A program made the translations under genes and the position numbers. The notes under the pieces are model-generated. The model had not been told where the DNA came from. It saw only the letters and a list, made by a program, of their open reading frames with translations, and ran no database searches. This document shows positions 9,113 to 19,894 of a stretch of DNA of 64,000 nucleotides, piece by piece (the first letter of the stretch is position 1; each line of letters opens with the position of its first letter). Source of the stretch: Verrucomicrobiota bacterium (GTDB lineage Bacteria > Verrucomicrobiota > Verrucomicrobiia > Limisphaerales > J093); the NCBI GenBank assembly GCA_012517065.1, contig JAAYVR010000015.1:1-64000 (forward strand). Reading direction: 5' to 3'.

Positions 9113-12100
9113 TACTTCGGGGCAGCCCCAACGCTCATCTGTCCGCGAAAACTGACCGTTACTTCATCGGCAGAGTCCGGAATGTCAAGGACCATTGTGT
9201 TCCCTCCCGGCCATCTGACCATCAACCTCCGGTTTGCTCTTGCACAGGCAAGCACCTGGACAAATCCATCTTGTGACCAATAACCCGAACCGGCGTGAAT
9301 TTCACGGGCAGGACCGAACCTGTTGCCCGAGCCGAGGCGGAGCACGGCGCCGATTGCACTTGGGTTTCCTGGTGGCCCGGCGAGCTTCACGCGCAGCCCG
9401 GGTTGCGCACGGACGTTGTGAAAAAGCCGGGTTTGATTGCCGTTTTGAGTCACCACAAGGTCAACCCGCCCGTCGCAATCGTAATCTGCCACGGCGCTTC
9501 CGCGCTGCTCGCCATAGACCTGCACGCCGCTTTCCTGCCCCGGGACAGGTTTAAAGCCGCCGCGACCATCCCCTTTGAGCCACAGGCCGCGCCCGGCATC
9601 GCATCGCGGGACCTTCGCGTGCGTGGCAAAGAAGTTCTGACTCAAGAAAGCATCTTCAGCACCGTCGCCATCGAAATCGGCGACACACGCCGCGAACGCG
9701 GCGGCGAACTGTGCTTCTGGCGGCAATGCGACGAGCTCGAAACGATTGGTCCGGTTCAGGAAGACAACCGACGCAAGAGTGGTCGCACGGAGTGCCGTGG
9801 CCTTGGCGAAGCCGGCGCCCAACAAATCTTGGACAGTGGCGCGCCCGTAGGCCGCATGCGTTGGGAACCGCTCACGCACGAATGGCAATGCGGTGCTCAC
9901 CGCATGGAGGTCGCGCTCAGGAACAGGTTTGCCGGAGAACGGATCGATTGTGGCCTCGATCATGTCGATTTCGCCGCTGCCGTTGAAATCGCCGTAGTAC
10001 AACATGTATGGCGATTCAGGTGAGGCGCGATACGGGCTGTTGAGCCCCCAATTGGTCGCAATGATATCCATGCTGCCGTCGCCGTCGAAATCGCCGGCGG
10101 CGACACCGTTCCACCAGCCTGTGTGTTTGTCCAATCCGAGTGCGGCTGTGATTTCGGCGAGCCTGCCATGATTGTTTTTGAACACGCGGACCGGTCCCCA
10201 TTCGCAAGCAAGGACCAACTCGGGCCATCCGTCGTTGTCGAGGTCGGTCCAAATCGCGCCACTGACCATTCCTGCTTTCTCGAGAACAAGGCTGTTGGTG
10301 GTGTCGAGCGCGAGTTTAGTTCCCTGAAGACGCCATATTTGAGACTTCGGAGGGGCCGGGTAACGGCCGGGCAGACATCGTCCGCCGACGAACAGCTCGA
10401 GTTGACCGTCGTTGTCGAAGTCTGAAAGAGCCATCGGGCCGACGCTTGAATCGGATGCGGGAACAACACCTTCGGCACGCGATTCGCCGAATTTGAGCAG
10501 CATCACGGCGTGGCCGTCAACAGCGTTGTCTTCGTAAGTCGAGCAGCCAACCAGAACGATGGCTTTGCCGTCATGGCCGGGCCAGCCCAACAACGATGAT
10601 TGATCGCGGATTGCGACAAGGTTCCACGGCGGGTCATTCAATCGAACAAATCCGCCTTTGCCCTTGTTCAAGAAAGCTGCCAACTCTCCGCCTTTTCCGC
10701 TCCCGATCAAAAGGTCTTCCCGGCCGTCGGAATCGAGGTCGCACCATGCCGCCCCGGGGCCGAGCTGACCGAGCCGGCGTGGCAGGAGAGGCTGTCGCGC
10801 AAAATCGTCGAAAACATTCTCATTGTGCCGGTGGTTAATAAGGCCGCTCACATCTTCAAAGTAAGGCTGTGGATTGGACCCTGACGATGACCGGTTTGCG
10901 GCTGACTGGATTGCACTCGCGGATTCTGTGCCGGGAGAGTTTTCCTGGGTAATTTCGTAAAGGCAATTTGCGTGCGCGTTGGCGACGACGCTTCGTGTGC
11001 CATCGCGCCACGTGACCTCGATTGTGAGGGTTTTGTTGGTCGCGCCTGCGGCAAAAACTCTGAGCGCCTGGTCGCAAGACAGGTAACGCCCACCGCACAT
11101 CATTTCCTGAGCTTGAACCGGCACGGCGCCGCCTTTGAGAACAATGCGGGCGCCGATCCCGGCGGTGTTGGGCGGTTTCCCCTTGAGTTTTACGGCAACA
11201 CGCGGTGCGCTGCTTTCATTTCGGTAAAGCCCAAGAGCGCCATTCAGATAATTGAGAACCAAATCGAGGTCGCCGTCGTTGTCGAGGTCGGCAAGGGCCA
11301 TTCCGTGGGCGACGCCGACCTGGTTGAATCCCCATTCGTTGCCGCACTCGACGAACCTGAGGTTGCCCTGGTTTCGGAACACGAGCTTGCGCTGGGCAAG
11401 AGGCGACAGCATGAGCAGTTTCCTGGGGATCATATGACGCGGATAAGGCCCGGCGGCCTGAATACGGGCTTGGGCATCAAGGTCCTGGGTGTCGTACATG
11501 TGGCCGGTGGCGGCCAGGACATCTTCGAACCCGTCCAGATCGACGTCGAGGAACAGGACCGACCAATTCCATTCCGAGTTTTCGAGGCCGGCATAGTGAG
11601 CAATCTCAGCGTAGGTACCATCACCTCGATTCCAATGCAGGACAGTTCGGTCCAATTGCGGTCTGTCGTCGAACACGCCGACTTCGATCGAGTAAGGCGC
11701 CATGCCTGCGATCTGCATGAGTCGCCGGCCGCGGTCGATGCTGGTCATGTCGGAAATGAGTATGTCGTCGTGGCCGTCTCGGTCCACGTCTGCGAAGTCA
11801 ACCGCCATCGAGAAAGTGGCCGTGTGCCTGATTGCGAGGCGGGGCATTGCTCTGAATCTGCCGCGGCCGTCGTTTATCCATGCGCGGTCGGGAGAGTGAA
11901 AATCGTTGCAGACATAAAGGTCGGGAACGCCGTCGCCATTGATGTCACGGAACGCGGCGCTCAGTCCCCAATCGCGCGGCGCTTCCTTGAGCGGCCTGCC
12001 GTCTTCGTCAAGAAACCTGCCGCCCGTCCACGAGACCGGGCGGAAATGTCCTTTACCATCGTTGATGTAAAGGAAATGCGGTTCACCATGTTCGAGCACG

Positions 12101-12873
12101 CGGCCGTCTGGGGTGAGTTCGAGGCGGCCACGTTCTTCCGGCGGTATCATGCGGCGCCCACCAACATTCAGCAGGGCGAACCCAGTTGTGCGGACGGTAT
12201 TGGTTCTGTAATTGGTGACGTACAGATCGAGGTCGCCGTCGCCATCGATATCTGCCACGGTACTCGTCATGGCTCCTCCGAACCATGCGAGGCCGGCATC
12301 ATCAGCTTTGGTGAAATGGCCGTGGCCGTCATTGAGAAAGAGTCTTGTCCCGGTGCCTATTCCGTTGATCAGCAGATCGAGGTCGCCGTCCCCATCGACG
12401 TCTGCAAACGTTGCGCCGGTCGAATAGTTGCCCGGGAAAAGGAGGCCGGCGGCTTCGGTGACATTGGTGAACCGCCACCCGCCGAGATTGCGATACAATG
12501 CGAGTGGCTGTTCGCAGGCGCACACGAACAAGTCGCACAAGCCGTCACCATCAACATCGCCGAGCGCGACACCCGAGCCATTGAGTCGAATCTGGTTTTC
12601 AGCCGCGTGATCGGGCGAGAGAGTGTTCGTGAACCAAACGCCGGTGGTTTGCGGAGGCATCAATGTGAAGCCCGCTTTGCTGGTCGGTGCGACATTCAGT
12701 GTTTGAACGCGGTAACCGGGCGCGGCCTGCGAGGAGACAATGGAGCCGAGGAAGAAAGCCAGCGTGACAAGCCCGAGAAACGCGGTGTCCATTGTCATAC
12801 GGAACAAACGAGATTTTGGCTTTACACAGTCCAAATGCACGCAATCACCTCGTCTGGTCCTGAGCTGCAGCAC
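9112..12873 (-). CDS. Large secreted FG-GAP/VCBS repeat protein with ASPIC/UnbV domains (CRTAC1-like)
   Basis: Many DxDGDxxxD repeats (GDVDGDGLCDLFV, ADVDGDGDLDLLI); ASPIC/UnbV-like segments GKPPNTAGIGARIVLKGG and GPPGNPSAIGAVLRLGSG. Confidence 0.88.
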   Translation of the reverse strand: MLQLRTRRGDCVHLDCVKPKSRLFRMTMDTAFLGLVTLAFFLGSIVSSQAAPGYRVQTLNVAPTSKAGFTLMPPQTTGVWFTNTLSPDHAAENQIRLNGSGVALGDVDGDGLCDLFVCACEQPLALYRNLGGWRFTNVTEAAGLLFPGNYSTGATFADVDGDGDLDLLINGIGTGTRLFLNDGHGHFTKADDAGLAWFGGAMTSTVADIDGDGDLDLYVTNYRTNTVRTTGFALLNVGGRRMIPPEERGRLELTPDGRVLEHGEPHFLYINDGKGHFRPVSWTGGRFLDEDGRPLKEAPRDWGLSAAFRDINGDGVPDLYVCNDFHSPDRAWINDGRGRFRAMPRLAIRHTATFSMAVDFADVDRDGHDDILISDMTSIDRGRRLMQIAGMAPYSIEVGVFDDRPQLDRTVLHWNRGDGTYAEIAHYAGLENSEWNWSVLFLDVDLDGFEDVLAATGHMYDTQDLDAQARIQAAGPYPRHMIPRKLLMLSPLAQRKLVFRNQGNLRFVECGNEWGFNQVGVAHGMALADLDNDGDLDLVLNYLNGALGLYRNESSAPRVAVKLKGKPPNTAGIGARIVLKGGAVPVQAQEMMCGGRYLSCDQALRVFAAGATNKTLTIEVTWRDGTRSVVANAHANCLYEITQENSPGTESASAIQSAANRSSSGSNPQPYFEDVSGLINHRHNENVFDDFARQPLLPRRLGQLGPGAAWCDLDSDGREDLLIGSGKGGELAAFLNKGKGGFVRLNDPPWNLVAIRDQSSLLGWPGHDGKAIVLVGCSTYEDNAVDGHAVMLLKFGESRAEGVVPASDSSVGPMALSDFDNDGQLELFVGGRCLPGRYPAPPKSQIWRLQGTKLALDTTNSLVLEKAGMVSGAIWTDLDNDGWPELVLACEWGPVRVFKNNHGRLAEITAALGLDKHTGWWNGVAAGDFDGDGSMDIIATNWGLNSPYRASPESPYMLYYGDFNGSGEIDMIEATIDPFSGKPVPERDLHAVSTALPFVRERFPTHAAYGRATVQDLLGAGFAKATALRATTLASVVFLNRTNRFELVALPPEAQFAAAFAACVADFDGDGAEDAFLSQNFFATHAKVPRCDAGRGLWLKGDGRGGFKPVPGQESGVQVYGEQRGSAVADYDCDGRVDLVVTQNGNQTRLFHNVRAQPGLRVKLAGPPGNPSAIGAVLRLGSGNRFGPAREIHAGSGYWSQDGFVQVLACARANRRLMVRWPGGNTMVLDIPDSADEVTVSFRGQMSVGAAPK

Positions 12874-14440
12874 GCAGATTATTTCTAAGGATGAGCAAGG
12901 AAGGCCCTTCCTTTTTCCATCGCTCCTGTAGTTCGGCTGTGGTTCTGAACGGCGTCATGTACGCGGCGCCGAGGACAATATCAATGTCGCCGTCGCCGTC
13001 CAGATCGCCGATGCCCATTGTCAACCAACGCCCGCGCTCGCAATCGGTGAATGTATGAGCGTCAAACACCATGTTCCCGCGGTTTTCAAGGTAAACGAAG
13101 CTTTCTTCCGGGGAGCGGTCGTAATCGGGAAAAAAAGAAATCGCCGCGATGTCCAGATCACCGTCTTGATCAAAGTCAGCGGCTTTGACGTCATAAGCGC
13201 CGTTGAGCGGGTAGAAGAACGCCTCGGTAAAATTCCATTTTCCGTCGTTCAGATAAATGCGAATGCCGTGATAACGTTTCGGTGGGCAATCGAAATCGCC
13301 CATGTCGCCGTTCGCCGTCAGAATATCGAGGTGCCCGTCGCGATTGAAATCGGTCAGTTGCATTCCGACGTTTCCCCATGTGGGCGAGTGCTTGATTGGC
13401 CGAAGCTCGGTGAAGTCTCCGTTTCCCTCGTTTCTGTAGATATAGACTCCCTCTTTGGCCTGGGCGACCAATGCAACGATGTCAAGTCTGCCGTCCTTGT
13501 TATAGTCAACCAGGCCGCACCGAGTGGGCCCGGGCTTGTCCAACAAAACATGTTCCTCGTAACCTGAGCTGCCCGTGATTTCGTACCATGCCAGCTTTCC
13601 GGAAACGCCTGTCAGGTTGCCGTAGCTGCACACCACAATGTCCGGCGCGCCGTTGCCCGTGAGGTCGCCGACAGCGCATTCGATCGGGCGCACCAAACCT
13701 GTTATGATATCACGGACCTGGACGAATTGAACGCCTCTGCGGGTGAACAGTGTTATTTTGCCCAAAGGCCGGTCATCGGGCACGACCATCCCGATCTGAG
13801 TCCCAAGCCAACTGCCGTCTGGCAACTGGATCAAGTCCGTCAGAGTGCTGTCCACCTTTGTACTGGCCATGCCCTTGCCGTTCTTGTTCAGGACGTCCAG
13901 GCTGCGCGTAAGAGCATTACCGACGTAAATCTGCTGTGTCTCAGGGTCTATTTTGACCATCGTTGCGTAACAGATTTGCCGTCGGTATTGCGGGTCTTCG
14001 ATGGTAAACAGCTTCAAGTCGCGGCGAATTGGCGCACGCGGCCCTTGCGGAATCGCCTCCGCAGGCGCTGTCTGAAAGTAATACTCCCAAACCAATCGCC
14101 ACTGTGAAAGCGCCTCGCGTTCTTCTTCAGACCTTGACGGGTCCAACTCCGACATCCGCGCGTTTCTGTGCATCAGCGGGAAAACGTTCTTTCGCCATGT
14201 TGCTGAGTTGTGTTCGTCCGGTTTCGGCTGAACATGGCAAACAGAACAGTATCGCGCTGAAAGCTCACGCCCGCGTTCGATGTCGGTTTGCTTCCCGCTC
14301 TTGGCGGATTCTTCACCGGCACAAACCGGCCGAACCACAAACAGCAACGGCAAGCCCGTCGCAAGAATAGCCACAGCAAAGCGAATTGCATTCACTGCAA
14401 GAGTGCGGCCGTCCGTCCCAATCAAAACAGCCTTGTTCAT
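12845..14440 (-). CDS. Secreted FG-GAP/VCBS repeat protein with cytochrome c-like motif
   Basis: RYCSVCHVQPKPDEHNSATWRKNVFPLM; VDYNKDGRLDIVAL, TDFNRDGHLDILTA, GDLDGDGDIDIVLGA. Confidence 0.85.
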   Translation of the reverse strand: MNKAVLIGTDGRTLAVNAIRFAVAILATGLPLLFVVRPVCAGEESAKSGKQTDIERGRELSARYCSVCHVQPKPDEHNSATWRKNVFPLMHRNARMSELDPSRSEEEREALSQWRLVWEYYFQTAPAEAIPQGPRAPIRRDLKLFTIEDPQYRRQICYATMVKIDPETQQIYVGNALTRSLDVLNKNGKGMASTKVDSTLTDLIQLPDGSWLGTQIGMVVPDDRPLGKITLFTRRGVQFVQVRDIITGLVRPIECAVGDLTGNGAPDIVVCSYGNLTGVSGKLAWYEITGSSGYEEHVLLDKPGPTRCGLVDYNKDGRLDIVALVAQAKEGVYIYRNEGNGDFTELRPIKHSPTWGNVGMQLTDFNRDGHLDILTANGDMGDFDCPPKRYHGIRIYLNDGKWNFTEAFFYPLNGAYDVKAADFDQDGDLDIAAISFFPDYDRSPEESFVYLENRGNMVFDAHTFTDCERGRWLTMGIGDLDGDGDIDIVLGAAYMTPFRTTAELQERWKKEGPSLLILRNNLRAAAQDQTR

Positions 14441-17400
14441 CGTCTCAGTGTTTCAACCGTGCCATCTTTTAGCACTCTGATTTCACGCGCGCCAAGCGGA
14501 ACGGCACTTTCCGTTAAGCCGTCGCCCGGCCACCGGACTTGAACGCTCGCGGGCGTTGACGGACAACCCATCACCAACACCGGGCTGTCCTGCGACCAAT
14601 AGCCGCTGCCGCCGTGCAACTCCCGAGCCGGGCCCCATCTGCCGCCAAACCGCAGCCTCACAACAGCCCCGATCCCGCACGGATTCCCTTGGTCAAGCTC
14701 TACTCGCACTCGCAAACCGGGTTTCGCCGACGCATTCTGAAAAAGCTTCGTCTGGCCGTTGTTCTGGCTCACAGCGAGATCGACCCGTCCATCCCCATCA
14801 AAATCGCACAACGCAGCGCCGCGCTGTTCGCCGTACACAATCACGCCGCAGTCATGACCCGGAACCGGCTCCAAGTTGCCGCCGCCATCGCCACGCAGCC
14901 AAAGTCCGCGCCCCGAGTCGTACCGCGAGGTGTCGAGATCAACCCCGAAAAAGTTCTGACTCAGAAATACATCCTCGTTGCCGTCTGCGTCAGCATCGCC
15001 GATGCAAATTCCGAACGCCGGGGCAAATTGCGCTTCCCGCGGAAGCAGGCGCACTTCGAAATGGTCGCCTCTGTTCAGAAGAACCGTTGATTCCAGCCAC
15101 AGCGCTTCGTGCACTCTTGCGCTGACGCGCCATTCTCCCAGCACATGGTCGATCCCCGAAGTTGACCATGCGTGATGGGTCGGGAAACGTTCTCCCATTT
15201 GCGGCAGAGCCCGCATCACCGCATCCAACATCCGCTCAGGACAAAACTGTTTGAGCTCGGGAACAAAATGGGTTTCAAACAGCTCGACGGCGCCGTCCTT
15301 GTCAAAATCTCCGAAGTACACCCGGAGCGATGCGCCTCGCCAGCGCTCGTATCGGGTGTTTTGGCCCCAATTCGAGGCGAGCAGATCGAGCCGCCCGTCA
15401 TTGTCAAAGTCGCCCGCGCACACGCCGGTCCACCAGCCGGTCAATTGATCAAGGTTCGTCAGCGTGACCCCGCAGAGCACAGCTTTGCCGTCGGCAAACT
15501 TGAGTTGCGGGTTTTGCATGCCGGCCTGAGATGCGATTGCCACCCGCGCATTCCATCTGGTCAGTTTCCCCTTGTCATTTCTCAGAATGACCAACGGCCC
15601 CCACTCACAGGCCAAAACCAACTCAGGCCAGCCATCTCCGGTCAGATCAGTCCAGATCGCTCCGCTAACCAATGCGTCTGGCAACTCCTGCGCGTTCACG
15701 TCGTCGAGTGCAAATCCTTCCTCTGTGCCCTTGAGGATAACCGACCGAACCGGCATGGGATACTTACCACCAATCACACGAGCGCCAATGAATAGGTCCA
15801 GCTTCCCATCACAGTTGTAATCGGCAACAGCCAACGGCCCGTAAGCCGGTTCACCCAAGCCCAGAACAGGCACCATCCCACTCGCGCCCAGCCGCACCAC
15901 GCCGGGTCCATTGGTGGAACAATCTTCGTAGTTCGAGAATGCCATCAACAATTCGCCATGCCGCAGTCCGGCCATCCCAGCGGTGTCCCTGTCAACCGGT
16001 GCCGTCAACACCGAACTTGTCACGCGTTCGACTTTGAGCGCAGGTGAAATCCGATAAACGCACACCTGCCCGCCCCGGCCGCTTCCGATGACCAACTCGT
16101 CGCGGCCGTCTTTGTCGATGTCCCACCATGCAACTCCAGGTCCGAGCTGGCCGAGCTTGCGCGACATCAGAGGCTGGCGCTCAAAATCGTCATACGCCGC
16201 ATCATGATGTACGTGGCCGAGTTTGTCGCTCACATCCACAAAGTGAATGCGCGCGACGCCTGCCAAATCCGGGGCAGCGGACTTGTCTGGGGCCTTTCCT
16301 CGGGTTCTAACGGAAGCCATTTCTGAATGCGAAGATTCAGGGCGCGGCTCGACGACCTCCACGAGGTGGTTCGGCGGGACGTTTGAAATGACGGTCAAAA
16401 CTCCGCTCGGCCATTCGACCTGCACTTTCAGGGACTCTGCGGTCCCGGCAGCAAAAGTGCGCTGGGCATGGTCGGATGAACAATACCGGCCGCCGCAAAC
16501 GATCACCTGGCTTTGGGTCACTGGTCCGCCCAACACGGTAATGCGCGCGCCAATGCCCGCGGTGTTCGGAGGACGGCCACGGAGTCTGATACCGATCCGC
16601 GGCGCTGCAGAGTCATTCCGGTACAGAGCCGCTGCATTGTTCAAATTGTTGACTGCGAGATCGAGGTCGCCGTCGTTGTCCAGATCGGCAAGGCAAATGC
16701 CCTGCGAAATCGTGGTTTGATCAAACCCCCATTCATGACTGCACTCGGCGAATCTGAGGTTGCCCATGTTGCGGAATGCAATGTTGGGCGTGTAAAGGGG
16801 CGGGTAAATTGCACGCAGATGCAGTTCTTCCAGCGGGGTGAGCTTGCGCCTCGCTTTTTCGGCCATGATACGGTTCATCGAATCGATATCCATGTTGTCT
16901 CGGACAAACCCGTTTGGGACCAAGAGGTCCTCGAAACCATCGAGGTCAACATCCAAGAGAACCGGGTTCCACGACCACTCGGAACCTTCGATGCCGGCGT
17001 ATTGGGCAATCTCGGCGTAAGTGCCGTCGCCCCGATTCCACAATAGCGTGTTCCTAGGATACTGCGGCCGCGCCATCACGTCGAAGACCGGGGCAAGTTC
17101 AGCTCTGAGGATATTGCATTGGGTGAGGCGCCGCTGATGCCCAAAAGCAAGCATGTCTAAAACAACAAGATCATCGTGCCCGTCGCGGTCGAGGTCCGCT
17201 GCATCAACCGCCATGGACGCAAGGCTAGTTTGGCGGATTGCAAACCACGGAGCCAATTTGAAATTGCCGCGGCCGTCGTTCAGCCACAACCGGTCCGGGG
17301 TTCCAAAATCATTGCAGACATAAAGGTCCGGCGCGCCGTCACCATTCAGATCGCGAAACAGCACTGACAATCCCCAGTCGTGCGGAGCCGCGGTCAGCGC

Positions 17401-18345
17401 CCGCCCGTCCTCGTCCATGAAACGCCCGCTCGTGAACGGCACACCCGTGAACCCGCCACGACCGTCGTTGAGGAAAAATGCGTCTGGTTCGCCCAATTCT
17501 TCATGCCCGAACTTGCCCCGCCCGCCGGGGGCGACCTCGAACTTGAATCGGAATCGGTTTGTCCATTCGGGGTCTGTCAGTGGCCGGCCGTTGATGCTGG
17601 TGACGAGCCACTGATCGTTGACCCGCTTGATCCCCCATCGCGCGCCCGGCATGTCAGTGAGGGTTGATACACGGTAGTTGGCAATGTACATGTCAAGGTC
17701 GCCATCACCGTCTGCGTCGGCCAAACCTAAAGAGGTGCCGGCAAACCCGTTGTTCAGCAATCCAGCCATGGTGAATCGCCCGTGCCCGTCATTGGCGAAA
17801 ACCCTGGTGCCTCCGCCAATCGAATTCACAACGAGGTCCAAATCGCCATCACCGTCAATATCAGCGAAAGCCGCGCCAGTACAATCCAACCCTGCGACAC
17901 TCACCCCCGCTTGTTCAGTCACGTTGGTAAAGCGCCACCCGCCAAGGTTCTTGTAAAGCTGATTGTCCGAGTCTTTCAAACCGCAGAAATACAAATCGCA
18001 CAGGCCATCGCCGTCGATGTCACCCGCCGCGACGCCGGCGCCATTTGGCAGGATCTGGTTTGTGAGATGCCGTTGCTCGGGCAGCAAATTTGTGAAGCAA
18101 ACACCTGTCAGAGCCGGTGGAAGCAAAGTAAAACCGCCCTTGGGTGTTCCCTGCGGATTCAGTCGCGCGATCCTGTGCTGGCCAAGCTCGACCCAGTTCA
18201 GGTGACTTGTTTGGCCAACAGCCAGGTTTGGCGCCGCCCACAGAAGCAGCAAAAGCAACGCCGCCCTCCGAACCCAGTCATTTTTCTCGATGGAGGGTTT
18301 GGGCGCCAGGTTCCACGGCAAATTGAATTGGCCGATCCGGGCCAC
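14437..18345 (-). CDS. Large secreted FG-GAP/VCBS repeat protein with ASPIC/UnbV domains, paralog of 9112-12873
   Basis: GDIDGDGLCDLYF, FADIDGDGDLDLVV, GRPPNTAGIGARITVLGG; 4-bp overlap with 12845-14440. Confidence 0.88.
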   Translation of the reverse strand: MARIGQFNLPWNLAPKPSIEKNDWVRRAALLLLLLWAAPNLAVGQTSHLNWVELGQHRIARLNPQGTPKGGFTLLPPALTGVCFTNLLPEQRHLTNQILPNGAGVAAGDIDGDGLCDLYFCGLKDSDNQLYKNLGGWRFTNVTEQAGVSVAGLDCTGAAFADIDGDGDLDLVVNSIGGGTRVFANDGHGRFTMAGLLNNGFAGTSLGLADADGDGDLDMYIANYRVSTLTDMPGARWGIKRVNDQWLVTSINGRPLTDPEWTNRFRFKFEVAPGGRGKFGHEELGEPDAFFLNDGRGGFTGVPFTSGRFMDEDGRALTAAPHDWGLSVLFRDLNGDGAPDLYVCNDFGTPDRLWLNDGRGNFKLAPWFAIRQTSLASMAVDAADLDRDGHDDLVVLDMLAFGHQRRLTQCNILRAELAPVFDVMARPQYPRNTLLWNRGDGTYAEIAQYAGIEGSEWSWNPVLLDVDLDGFEDLLVPNGFVRDNMDIDSMNRIMAEKARRKLTPLEELHLRAIYPPLYTPNIAFRNMGNLRFAECSHEWGFDQTTISQGICLADLDNDGDLDLAVNNLNNAAALYRNDSAAPRIGIRLRGRPPNTAGIGARITVLGGPVTQSQVIVCGGRYCSSDHAQRTFAAGTAESLKVQVEWPSGVLTVISNVPPNHLVEVVEPRPESSHSEMASVRTRGKAPDKSAAPDLAGVARIHFVDVSDKLGHVHHDAAYDDFERQPLMSRKLGQLGPGVAWWDIDKDGRDELVIGSGRGGQVCVYRISPALKVERVTSSVLTAPVDRDTAGMAGLRHGELLMAFSNYEDCSTNGPGVVRLGASGMVPVLGLGEPAYGPLAVADYNCDGKLDLFIGARVIGGKYPMPVRSVILKGTEEGFALDDVNAQELPDALVSGAIWTDLTGDGWPELVLACEWGPLVILRNDKGKLTRWNARVAIASQAGMQNPQLKFADGKAVLCGVTLTNLDQLTGWWTGVCAGDFDNDGRLDLLASNWGQNTRYERWRGASLRVYFGDFDKDGAVELFETHFVPELKQFCPERMLDAVMRALPQMGERFPTHHAWSTSGIDHVLGEWRVSARVHEALWLESTVLLNRGDHFEVRLLPREAQFAPAFGICIGDADADGNEDVFLSQNFFGVDLDTSRYDSGRGLWLRGDGGGNLEPVPGHDCGVIVYGEQRGAALCDFDGDGRVDLAVSQNNGQTKLFQNASAKPGLRVRVELDQGNPCGIGAVVRLRFGGRWGPARELHGGSGYWSQDSPVLVMGCPSTPASVQVRWPGDGLTESAVPLGAREIRVLKDGTVETLRR

Positions 18346-18584
18346 TGCAGAACTGATTCTGCGCTCAAATCCTCAACGAGTCAATGCCGCCCCGGCAAAG
18401 TTCAAACCACAATGTTCACCCTTCAACTTTCAACGCGGGAAATGAAGAGGCATATGGACTGAGAATGCAGCGGGCGAGGCCATTCGCATTGCAAAAGCGC
18501 AGTCCAGACAGTTTGTCTTCGATCCACCAATCGGTTGTTTTGGCTTGCAGAATTTGTGAAAACTGATGGAATACCGGAGGATCA

Positions 18585-19892
18585 ATGTGGCACTCACGCA
18601 CTGACCGTCCATCGGGATGCACGCGGGATCAAGCTCTTGTTTTGCAAATGCAGACCTCTAGCACAGTACGCGGCGTGTCGGCAACGGCATCGGCCTTGCT
18701 CGGCTTTAGCCTTGTTTGCCATGGCTTCGAAGCCAAGGACATCATGGCATACCGGGCCGGGCCTGTCCTTTTGCGACCCCACCTCACAGTGGCGGAACAG
18801 TACAATGACAACTTGTTTTATCAGTCAGGGGGTCCTCAGACTGACGATTTCATCACAATGGTGACTCCTGCATTGGATATCCAGGTCGGCCGCAGCGGCA
18901 CAGCTTTCGATCTGGGAGTTGGCTATTCATTTACGCAGCTTTTCTACACTCAAAACCCATACGTTAGCGACGCTTCCGAACACCGCGGCACCATCGCAGC
19001 AACACTCAGCGGCGAAAGGCTCCGGTTCAGCCTCACTGGCTCGGCTTCTTATGCGAACACCATCTACGGCGGATATGAGAGTTTTGAGTTTGGGGGTTTG
19101 ACATTCCTGGTGCGTGCACCCAACGTCGAGCGGTTCAACTACGCGTTCAGTCCCGGTTTGGACTACAGCCTGAGCCCGAAAACCTCGCTGCACGGAGGAT
19201 TAAGCCTCAGCGGACTCGATTTTCTCGAGAACAGCCGGTTCTACGATGTCAATTCATGGAGAGCAACGGGCGGTGGTAGTTACAAAATACGCCCTAAGAT
19301 CAGCGCCGTCACCGAATTTTTCTACGGCCAGTCCGCGACGGAGCCGAACAAGCCACTCCTCGGTCCAAAGCTGGCCAAACTCCCGCACCTTGAAACATTG
19401 GGCGCGTTGGTCGGCGCCAGGGGTGAAATCACGCCCAACATAAGCGGCTCTCTCAAGGTTGGATATCAGCAGAATTACTGCGGCGAGAACGAGTTTGGAG
19501 ACCCGGCTTATCAGGGTGACTTGTCGTGGAAGATATCTGAGAAGTCCCAACTTGGGCTCAATTACGCGAGAGCGAGTTCCGCCTCGGCCCAATCCGGAGC
19601 CGCGTACACAAGTGACAACGTCGGGCTTCAGTTTCAGCAGGTAATTGGCACAAGACGACCGTGGTTTGTCTCTTTAGGCGCGACTTACAGCCACAACCAG
19701 TATGAGGGCGATGGTACCAGTAGAAATCGCGGCGCCGATTATTACAGCGTGAACATGGGCGTCTCCTACCAGGTCAAACTATGGCTGAAGACCGGACTCG
19801 CGTACCAGTACACCCAAACGGTTAGCGACTCAGAATCATTTGTTGACTACGAGATCAATCAGGTTACTGTAAGCGTGTCTATAGGGTATTGA
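18585..19892 (+). CDS. Outer-membrane beta-barrel protein of exopolysaccharide cluster
   Basis: Alternating beta-strand pattern, C-terminal VTVSVSIGY; immediately upstream of the Wza/Wzc-like pair. Start uncertain (18585 or 18648). Confidence 0.7.
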   Translation: MWHSRTDRPSGCTRDQALVLQMQTSSTVRGVSATASALLGFSLVCHGFEAKDIMAYRAGPVLLRPHLTVAEQYNDNLFYQSGGPQTDDFITMVTPALDIQVGRSGTAFDLGVGYSFTQLFYTQNPYVSDASEHRGTIAATLSGERLRFSLTGSASYANTIYGGYESFEFGGLTFLVRAPNVERFNYAFSPGLDYSLSPKTSLHGGLSLSGLDFLENSRFYDVNSWRATGGGSYKIRPKISAVTEFFYGQSATEPNKPLLGPKLAKLPHLETLGALVGARGEITPNISGSLKVGYQQNYCGENEFGDPAYQGDLSWKISEKSQLGLNYARASSASAQSGAAYTSDNVGLQFQQVIGTRRPWFVSLGATYSHNQYEGDGTSRNRGADYYSVNMGVSYQVKLWLKTGLAYQYTQTVSDSESFVDYEINQVTVSVSIGY

Positions 19893-19894
19893 GC

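Noticed and set aside
10972-12888. 638-aa plus-strand ORF
   Set aside because: Antisense to the FG-GAP gene; the long open frame comes from repeated GAYGGNGAY codons. Composition (GDVQIEVAVAIDI repeats) mirrors the sense repeats.
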